A stretch of 64,000 nucleotides of DNA from an uncultured Pirellulaceae bacterium (lineage in GTDB: Bacteria > Planctomycetota > Planctomycetia > Pirellulales > Pirellulaceae): assembly GCA_938010615.1 (NCBI GenBank), contig CALLUY010000136.1:1-64000 (forward strand), in the 5' to 3' direction. This document shows, piece by piece, positions 57,127 to 64,000 of this stretch (its first letter is position 1; each line of letters starts with the position of its first letter). The notes below the pieces were generated by a model that saw only the letters and a list, made by a program, of their open reading frames with translations, was not told the DNA's origin and did not search any database. Position numbers and translations under genes: made by a program.

Positions 57127-58437
57127 TTAGGGGATGACTGCCGCTCCACCAGTCGCACCGTAGACCCGCGAGATGGTGTAGTTCAAGTTGAACAGATTCA
57201 GTGCAACATTCCCGATCGCTTCGCCCGGTTTGAATTTGAGAATGATCAGGTCACCTTTTGCGATCGTCACTCTTTCGCGGGGATCATCGAGGCATTTTCT
57301 GAGGTCAACTCGAATCTTGATTTGCTTGTCCGCTGTAAGCCTCCGAACAATCACGACTTCTGTGGGCGGGAGCAAGCCTTTGCCGCCCCCTGCGTAGTAT
57401 GGCGCTTTCACTCCGGACGCGGGCCCGAAGTTTGGTCCAGTCGACATTGCGATTGCTTCGAGGATGTCCAGATCGCGATCACGGGGAAGCGGAAAGCGTC
57501 CTGATGGAAGCATGCCACCGGTCATGAATGTGTCGCCATCGCGCTGCGGCAGGAACACGACGTCACCATCACCGAGAACGACATCTTTCTGGCGGAAAGG
57601 GAGCTCTTGGCCGAGTGGCTGCGTCAATGGAATTCGAACAAGGTGTGAGTTTTCTTTTGGGATCATCATCGGAACTTGTCCCTCAAGTTTTTTGATCATC
57701 GGGACACAGACCTGCTTGAGTTCGTCTTCCTTGACGCCCTTCATGATCCAGACTTCATTTTTCGCATCGATGCCCGGGACACCTCCGGTCTGGAGTAACG
57801 CCGTCAATACGCTGCATTCTTTAGGCTCGAGATAAAGTGTTGTACCCGCCCATCGTTTTGAAATGTCAAACTCGATGGTCTTTGCCAAGCCGGGCACGTT
57901 GTAACGTGTATCCTGCCGAACGACGTAGATCCGGTAAAACTTGGGAGTGATCAATGAAACGGTGACGTTGCTGCGTCCTGCTTGCACAAGACCGCTTTTC
58001 CCAACGTATTCGGCTGAGATCAAGTCGCGAACTGCCGGAAGCGAAAGCCCATCGACAAAAAGTGGATCAATGTAAGGAAGGTGAATGGTCCCGTCTGCTT
58101 CGACTTTGACAGGATGCCCAACGAATGGTTCGATCGGCGCGTTCTTGGTTCTGAAGGAAGGATAAGCGACCTGAGGGAGCTCTTCTCGATCTCCAAGCAC
58201 ATCTGCAATGTAGATTCCAAGAACATCTCCGGTGGCAACCGTATGCTCCTGATCGATTGGTGCTCCAAGGAATCGATGGTCAATTTGAACAAGACTTGAT
58301 CTTGATTCCGCGACGGCATCTAGCGGAAGGTCCAGCGGCCGAATCGAATTCTTCGTAATCGTTGTGCAGCCGACTTGCGCGCACACCAATAGCGCAAAAG
58401 TGAATGCAGCAACGGTACGACCAAAACGAGTGAGCAT
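57127..58437 (-). CDS. Polysaccharide export lipoprotein (Wza-like, SLBB-containing)
   Basis: Lipobox ALLVCAQVGC; HTVATGDVLGIYIADVLG; VKVEADGTIHLPYIDPLFVDGLSLPAVRDLI; RKCLDDPRERVTIAKGDLIILK. Confidence 0.9.
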   Translation of the reverse strand: MLTRFGRTVAAFTFALLVCAQVGCTTITKNSIRPLDLPLDAVAESRSSLVQIDHRFLGAPIDQEHTVATGDVLGIYIADVLGDREELPQVAYPSFRTKNAPIEPFVGHPVKVEADGTIHLPYIDPLFVDGLSLPAVRDLISAEYVGKSGLVQAGRSNVTVSLITPKFYRIYVVRQDTRYNVPGLAKTIEFDISKRWAGTTLYLEPKECSVLTALLQTGGVPGIDAKNEVWIMKGVKEDELKQVCVPMIKKLEGQVPMMIPKENSHLVRIPLTQPLGQELPFRQKDVVLGDGDVVFLPQRDGDTFMTGGMLPSGRFPLPRDRDLDILEAIAMSTGPNFGPASGVKAPYYAGGGKGLLPPTEVVIVRRLTADKQIKIRVDLRKCLDDPRERVTIAKGDLIILKFKPGEAIGNVALNLFNLNYTISRVYGATGGAAVIP

Positions 58438-58775
58438 GTACGGACGCTAGGAAAGCTAAGAACGGTGAAGGCAATGCGCTATTTCAATAGAAGTTTTCGA
58501 AACTCGCGTCAATACCGACCCTTCTCCCGACCGTTCTCGATGCTGATGCGTTCCGCTCGCCACAAGCTAATTGCGCGTATGGATAGCTCCGAAGTGTGTT
58601 GCGATAAGGCATCATTGTTCGCAAATGCAGCAAACGACTGTTGTCGTCGCCGCTGTTGAAACATTCCTTCTGGTTAATTGAGAAAGCGGGTTATCAAGAA
58701 TTTGACATCGTTGCTGACCGACATAGGTTTCCGATGAGTCATGAGCTGTCGTGATTCCTCTTTGCTTATGAATCA

Positions 58776-60257
58776 TTGTTCAACGCAGCTATCGCTGGCG
58801 ATCCTATGTCATCCAACGTTACGTTTTCAAAGTCTTCGACCGCTAGCGAACTGATTGGTAGCAGTCGCACGGGCCAAGCAAGTTACATGACTCAATTCGT
58901 CCGGACTGGCGCTCCGTTGGTGCTAATGGATGTGGTCGGCTATCTGGTGAGCTTGTTGATTGCGTCGACGATCGCGTTGTATTTTGGAGCGGCGCCCACA
59001 GCCCCTTCACTTGTCATGTCTCTTGCCTTGATTGTCGGCTCGCTCGCCATGTTTGCGGCGCTAGGTCTGTATTCGGGAATGGGCATGCACCCGATCTTTG
59101 AGTTTCGTCAATGTATGCTCGGAGTCTGCCTTTCGTTCGTGTTTATCGCCGGCGTTTCCATTCAGACAGGAAACGCGATGGCAATTCTATTTTCGTTTCC
59201 AATCATGTTAGCCGTGGTGCCGGTCGTTCGATCAACGACTCGACACATCTTTGCGAAACGTTCATGGTGGGGAATCAACTGTGTCGTTCTCGCATGCGAT
59301 AAACGTGTCAAAACGCTGTTTGGCAACCATCTGAAAAACATTCCAGCGGGTTTACGCCCAGTAGGCTTCCTGCAGGACGAGGTTCCGAACTCGATAAGCG
59401 ACGAACTGAAATCCTTTCACTTGGGAACCGATAAAGATGCCCATCGAGTGATGCTTCAGAAAGGCGCCTACGTTGCTTTGCTACATCGTCGAGGCCGTCC
59501 GGATCACGAAATTGCGGAATACGTCAAACAGAATTTGTCACAGTTTTACCGCGTCATTATTGTTCCAGATGATGAGCGATTACCATCTCTTTGGGCGATG
59601 GGCCAAAACAGTGGAATCATGCTCGAAGACAAATTGCTTCAGCCTGGATCACAGATTGTTAAACGCACTGCAGGTCTTCTGATTTCAATCACCGCTTTGA
59701 TTGTTGGCATGCCGTTGTTTCTGTTGATTGCTGCTTGGCTCAAAATCACTTCGCCTGGTCCACTGTTTTATGGTCACGAGCGGATCGGAAAAAATGGCCG
59801 CCGCTTCAAAGCGTGGAAGTTCCGTTCTATGTGTGTCAACGCCGATCAGGTTTTGGAAGAAACGCTTGCGAAGAATCCGGAAATGCGAGCCGAGTGGGAA
59901 GCAACGCAAAAACTTCAGAACGACCCACGCGTTTCGTCTGCCGGACGATTTTTACGGAAGACAAGTCTCGATGAGCTTCCGCAGCTTTGGAATGTCATTC
60001 GAGGCGAAATGGCTTTGGTTGGACCGCGGCCGATTGTTGCCAATGAAGTTGAAAAGTACGACGACAAGTTTGAAACGTATCTTCGGGTCACGCCAGGCGT
60101 TACCGGATTTTGGCAAGTTTCAGGACGCAATCTGACTTCCTACGAAAAACGCGTCGAGTTGGACGACTACTACGTACGCAACTGGTCACTCTGGTTCGAT
60201 CTCTATATTCTTGGCCGAACGATCAAGACCGTCCTTTTCCGAGAGGGCGCGTTCTAG
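58776..60257 (+). CDS. Undecaprenyl-phosphate sugar phosphotransferase (WbaP/WcaJ-like)
   Basis: C-terminal [68 protein letters not shown]-terminal TM helices. Confidence 0.95.
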   Translation: MFNAAIAGDPMSSNVTFSKSSTASELIGSSRTGQASYMTQFVRTGAPLVLMDVVGYLVSLLIASTIALYFGAAPTAPSLVMSLALIVGSLAMFAALGLYSGMGMHPIFEFRQCMLGVCLSFVFIAGVSIQTGNAMAILFSFPIMLAVVPVVRSTTRHIFAKRSWWGINCVVLACDKRVKTLFGNHLKNIPAGLRPVGFLQDEVPNSISDELKSFHLGTDKDAHRVMLQKGAYVALLHRRGRPDHEIAEYVKQNLSQFYRVIIVPDDERLPSLWAMGQNSGIMLEDKLLQPGSQIVKRTAGLLISITALIVGMPLFLLIAAWLKITSPGPLFYGHERIGKNGRRFKAWKFRSMCVNADQVLEETLAKNPEMRAEWEATQKLQNDPRVSSAGRFLRKTSLDELPQLWNVIRGEMALVGPRPIVANEVEKYDDKFETYLRVTPGVTGFWQVSGRNLTSYEKRVELDDYYVRNWSLWFDLYILGRTIKTVLFREGAF

Positions 60258-60267
60258 CGTTGTTCAA

Positions 60268-61683
60268 TTGAGTAACACAGTCTCTCCATCAATTTTGAAA
60301 CGGTTTTCTGCCAGCGCACTGAGTGCGTTGCTGTCGAGAGTTCTTGCGTTTGTTTCCATCATTGGATTCAACGCAGTTCTGGCTCGAAGCCTCGCACCGG
60401 CTGACTTCGGGCTGTTCGCATTGTTGTTTTCATTTGCGACACTCACGTCGCTGCTGACAAGCTGCGGAATGAATCGCGCGTTGGTGAAAGTCATTGCGGG
60501 CGAATCATCGCTCGATTCAAAGACACTCCGCCAAGTCGTCAATCTTGGGATCACGACTTCAGTCGTCGCTGGCCTGACGGTCGGGGTGATTGCATTTTTC
60601 ATTGGCTCGAACTTCCTTCCGGTTGAAGGACAGTCTCAGTGGGTCATTGCAAGCGTGTTCGGCGGAATTGTTTTGGTGCGTGGTTTGCACTTCGTGCTGG
60701 CTGAAACGACCCGCGGATTTCATGAGGCGAACTGGGCTAACTTTTTCGGTGGCCCCGCAGGAGGACCATTCCCGCACACTGTTTTTCTCGTGGCACTGAT
60801 CGCAGCTTGGCTGATGACGGGCAGTGTTTCCCTAACCACTGTTTTGGTTATTTATCTTTGTTGCTTCACAGTCACATTGCCACCGCTATTTTTCAAGCTC
60901 AGGTCGCTTACGGAAACGGTTGCGAACGAGATGCAGCTTTCTGGTGCTGATCGTTCTACGAAAGAAGGATTCGCCGTTGGGTCGATATGGATTCTGGCGA
61001 TTCCGTTGATGCTGACGCAAACGTTTGGGCTGACGCTTTCACAAGCAGATATTTGGTTGGCCGGCGCAATGGTTTTGCCGGCTTCGATTGCGATCTACTG
61101 TGCGGCTCAACGGATGCTGAGTTTTCTTACCGTTCCTTTGCAGATCTCTGGGACGGCGATCGTTTCGTTTATCCCTGAGCTCCTTGCGAAAAACAAAAAG
61201 AAACAACTTCAGGAAATGGTCGGGCTGGCGACATTTGCCTCCGGAATTCCTGGCCTGATGATCGGGGCGGTTCTGCTGGCTTTCCCAAGCACGATTCTGT
61301 CGTTTATTTTCGGCGAGTACTTCGCTCAAGCCGCGCCGATCCTGCAGATACTTGTTGCCGGGCAAATGATCAGCGTATTGACGGGACCGTGTGAGATCAT
61401 GCTGATGATGGCCGGACACCAGAACAAAACATTGGTTGTCAATGTCGTAGCTGCGATTGCGATCTTTGTCTTAGGTCCTGTTGGCATTATCTCAGGAGGA
61501 ATCTTGGGACTCGCAATCGCGATGAGCACCGTTACGGCTTCTCAGAATATTTTTAATTGGTGGATGACGAAGAAACTCGTCGGCATCGGCACCCACTTTG
61601 ACTTCAAGTACGCCTCGCAACTGTTGGCTCAAGTCCGACAGCGAGTGCTTTCTCAGAATGGACCTTTCAATGTCACATCGTGA
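60268..61683 (+). CDS. Polysaccharide flippase (Wzx/MATE-like)
   Basis: ORF track 60211..61683, TTG start at 60268 plausible after the upstream stop; multi-TM; FNAVLARSLAPADFGLFALLFSFATLTSLLTSCGM. Confidence 0.88.
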   Translation: MSNTVSPSILKRFSASALSALLSRVLAFVSIIGFNAVLARSLAPADFGLFALLFSFATLTSLLTSCGMNRALVKVIAGESSLDSKTLRQVVNLGITTSVVAGLTVGVIAFFIGSNFLPVEGQSQWVIASVFGGIVLVRGLHFVLAETTRGFHEANWANFFGGPAGGPFPHTVFLVALIAAWLMTGSVSLTTVLVIYLCCFTVTLPPLFFKLRSLTETVANEMQLSGADRSTKEGFAVGSIWILAIPLMLTQTFGLTLSQADIWLAGAMVLPASIAIYCAAQRMLSFLTVPLQISGTAIVSFIPELLAKNKKKQLQEMVGLATFASGIPGLMIGAVLLAFPSTILSFIFGEYFAQAAPILQILVAGQMISVLTGPCEIMLMMAGHQNKTLVVNVVAAIAIFVLGPVGIISGGILGLAIAMSTVTASQNIFNWWMTKKLVGIGTHFDFKYASQLLAQVRQRVLSQNGPFNVTS

Positions 61684-62695
61684 ATCAATCAAACCAAACA
61701 CGTTCATCATTGGCGCTCCGAAGTGTGGCACCAGTGCGATGGCGCATTATCTTAATTTCCATCCAAACGTTTTTCTTTGCAAACCCAAAGAACCGTTTTT
61801 CTGGAGTGAAGATTATCCCGGGCTTCGGCGAATTCATCAGATCACAAACGAAGAGCGTTATCTAAAACTTTTCCGCGATGCGACGGAGCAACACAGCGTC
61901 GTTTGCGAAGGTTCCACAAACTATCTTGCTTCGAAAGTCGCCGTTGAAAAGATCTTGGCATTCAATCCGGATGCCCGGTTCTTGGTCATGCTTCGAAATC
62001 CTGTGGACGTTGTTCACGCGTTTCATTCGGAAGTCAGCTTTAGCGGTATCGAGAACGAACCAGATTTTGCGAAAGCCTGGAAACTGCAAGACGAGCGTTT
62101 GGCGGGAAGGTCGCTTCCCGCGAACTGCGCAGCACCTCAGTTTTTGCAATATCGCGATGTCGCAAGCTATGCTCCGCAGCTCGAACGCTTCTTCGATCTG
62201 GTTCCCGCGAGCAATCGTGAGGTCATTATTTTTGATGACTTTGCAGCTGACAACGCCAAGGTCTTTGCAGAGACACTACAGTTCCTTGGGCTCACTGATT
62301 TCGAAATGGAGTCTTTCGAAAAAGTGAACGCGTCTCACGGACATAAGTTTCCGATGTTCTCGAAACTCGTTCTCGATCCGCCGGCGCCTTTAAAAGGCCT
62401 CGTTGAGACCGCTCGGTATGCTGCGCGTCAATTTAAGGGCGGTTGGGTGGACCAAGCTAAACATTGGTTCAGGAAACCAACTCGACGCAAGCCACTATCC
62501 GCTGAATTTCGAGACGAGTTGTGTGACTTTTTTGCGGACGACATTGAGCGAACTTCAATGATTCTGAATCGAGAGCTAAGCACTTGGACCAACTCGAAGG
62601 CGGCTGACGAAAAAAGTCTGCCCAAAGAGGACTCAAATGAGGCCACGGATTCTCAGTCGTCAACTCTCGAGAGAAAACTCGTCGAAGCGAAATAG
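61670..62695 (+). CDS. Sulfotransferase
   Basis: Start MSHRESIKPNTFIIGAPKCGTSAMAHYL (5'-PSB loop); FLVMLRNPVDVVHAFHSE (3'-PB motif). Confidence 0.92.
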   Translation: MSHRESIKPNTFIIGAPKCGTSAMAHYLNFHPNVFLCKPKEPFFWSEDYPGLRRIHQITNEERYLKLFRDATEQHSVVCEGSTNYLASKVAVEKILAFNPDARFLVMLRNPVDVVHAFHSEVSFSGIENEPDFAKAWKLQDERLAGRSLPANCAAPQFLQYRDVASYAPQLERFFDLVPASNREVIIFDDFAADNAKVFAETLQFLGLTDFEMESFEKVNASHGHKFPMFSKLVLDPPAPLKGLVETARYAARQFKGGWVDQAKHWFRKPTRRKPLSAEFRDELCDFFADDIERTSMILNRELSTWTNSKAADEKSLPKEDSNEATDSQSSTLERKLVEAK

Positions 62696-62783
62696 GTTTC
62701 GACAAAGAGATCAAGCAATTGCAGCTCTCGCCAGCTCACTTATTAGCTGACGCGAGCCAGCAAATTCAGATTAGGACAGAAAA

Positions 62784-63920
62784 ATGAAGACATTGCAGTT
62801 TGTTGCTGATGGAGCTCCCGGTGGAGGTACCAATCACGTAATGCAACTCCTTACCGGGCTCGGTGATGACGTTGAAAACGTGTTGCTGACACAGAAAGAC
62901 AGCTACCTTTACGACTTGGCGAAATCGAAGAACATTTCGGTTGTCGGCGGAGACTTTTTTCGTAGCCGACTTGATCGGGAGGCGATCCGAAAAGTTCGCG
63001 AGACCATCGAAACTGAAAAGCCCGACTTGGTGCATTGCCATGGCGGACGAGCAGGATTCTTCCAGAGTTTTCTTTCTCGAAAAACACCAACGGTTTATAC
63101 CGTCCATGGCTTTCATCATGCGAGAAAGTCTTTTGTGCCCAGAACAAGTGGCTGGGCGGCAGAAATGTGGACAATGAGCCGCATGGATCAGATCCTTTTT
63201 GTTGCCGACTTCGATCGTCAACTTGCTGTTCGACAAAAGCTGCTGCGAGGAAACAAATCGTTTCAGGTCATTCATAATGGAATTGCTCCATTGGAACCGC
63301 AGTCAGGATCCGAGAGTTTAGGGATCGGATTCATTGGCCGGTTTGTCTATCAGAAGAACCCGCAGTTGTTTTTGGAAGTCGTCAAACGTTTGCCGGACCA
63401 GAACTTCGTAATGGCTGGCGGTGGCGAGCTGGAACCAGAAATTCGCGAGATGGTAAAGCAGCTTGGACTCGAAGATCGAGTGAAACTTTTGGGCAGCCTC
63501 GATCACAAAGCGGCTCTCGAGTTCATCTCCAAGCTTGATGTCCTCGTGATGACACCACGCTGGGAAGGACTTCCTCTTCTTCCCCTCGAGGCAATGTTTA
63601 TGAAGGTCCCAGTCGTTTCAACAGCCGTCGGTGGAATTCCCGAAGTCATTGAACACGGAGAAACTGGTTTGCTGTCTTCTGAAGATGCGGACGAACTCGC
63701 GAAAAATGTAAATGTGTTGATCAATGATGCGGAAATCCGATCATCGATTAAACGACAGGCTTTCGAAGCTGCACACGAGAAATTCTCCCAGAAGAACATG
63801 CTGGCGAAAATCAAAAGATCCTACGGGCAGCTTTTGGAAAGACGAATGGTTTCTCGCCAACAAACCGGGCAATTGGTGCCGGGCTTCAATAGCTCGATGA
63901 GCCGAACGCCTTCGGCATAG
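62784..63920 (+). CDS. Glycosyltransferase family 4
   Basis: 378 aa; DGAPGGGTNHVMQL; HCHGGRAGFFQSF; GFIGRFVYQKNPQLFLEVVKRLPDQNFVMAGGGELE; PRWEGLPLLPLEAMFMKVPVVSTAVGGIPEVI. Confidence 0.94.
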   Translation: MKTLQFVADGAPGGGTNHVMQLLTGLGDDVENVLLTQKDSYLYDLAKSKNISVVGGDFFRSRLDREAIRKVRETIETEKPDLVHCHGGRAGFFQSFLSRKTPTVYTVHGFHHARKSFVPRTSGWAAEMWTMSRMDQILFVADFDRQLAVRQKLLRGNKSFQVIHNGIAPLEPQSGSESLGIGFIGRFVYQKNPQLFLEVVKRLPDQNFVMAGGGELEPEIREMVKQLGLEDRVKLLGSLDHKAALEFISKLDVLVMTPRWEGLPLLPLEAMFMKVPVVSTAVGGIPEVIEHGETGLLSSEDADELAKNVNVLINDAEIRSSIKRQAFEAAHEKFSQKNMLAKIKRSYGQLLERRMVSRQQTGQLVPGFNSSMSRTPSA

Positions 63921-64000
63921 AACGCTGGTTTAGGAATCGACCGTGTTGTTTTAAGCAATGTCGGTCAAAATGCGGCTGCCTATTTTGCAATTGGAGTCGT

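Noticed and set aside
58438-58775. tRNA or small RNA gene between divergent wza-like and sugar transferase genes
   Set aside because: No T-loop (GGTTCRANNCC) or cloverleaf visible; best read as a divergent promoter region.

Overview
This 64 kb window has the gene content and style of a Planctomycetes (Pirellulaceae-like) genome; that assignment is inference from LExRRLLA-type export motifs, ECF sigma/WD40 kinase operons and palindromic intergenic repeats. About 47 coding regions are supportable. They include: (i) an ECF sigma / PQQ beta-propeller / WD40 Ser-Thr kinase operon; (ii) bioB; (iii) a REP-associated tyrosine transposase (RAYT) flanked by a 27-nt hairpin family; (iv) a heme A synthase / cytochrome c oxidase accessory cluster (ctaA, ctaB, cox3, cox4, double SCO, DUF420); (v) an RTX/matrixin-like protein; (vi) a sigK-rskA pair beside a two-domain fasciclin gene; (vii) a Cu/Zn-type permease, cysE, and a metallophosphatase-like tetraheme cytochrome; (viii) paired DUF697-type GTPases; (ix) xth, an ABC permease, two CNNM proteins, queF and queE; (x) a Wzx/Wzy-type, probably sulfated, exopolysaccharide locus (about 52.9-63.9 kb). 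The most exciting signal is a roughly 456-codon gene (51055-52425) interrupted by one in-frame TGA at 51319-51321 inside a CGGGG-(TGA)-GGGTC motif. Coding continues in the same frame on both sides, and a hand-drawn bSECIS-like hairpin lies 17 nt downstream, so this is a candidate undescribed selenoprotein. The second notable signal is a set of intergenic hairpin families whose stems vary with compensatory changes while loops and flanks stay constant. No rRNA, tRNA or CRISPR array was recognised. All folding and homology statements are by eye; no search was run.
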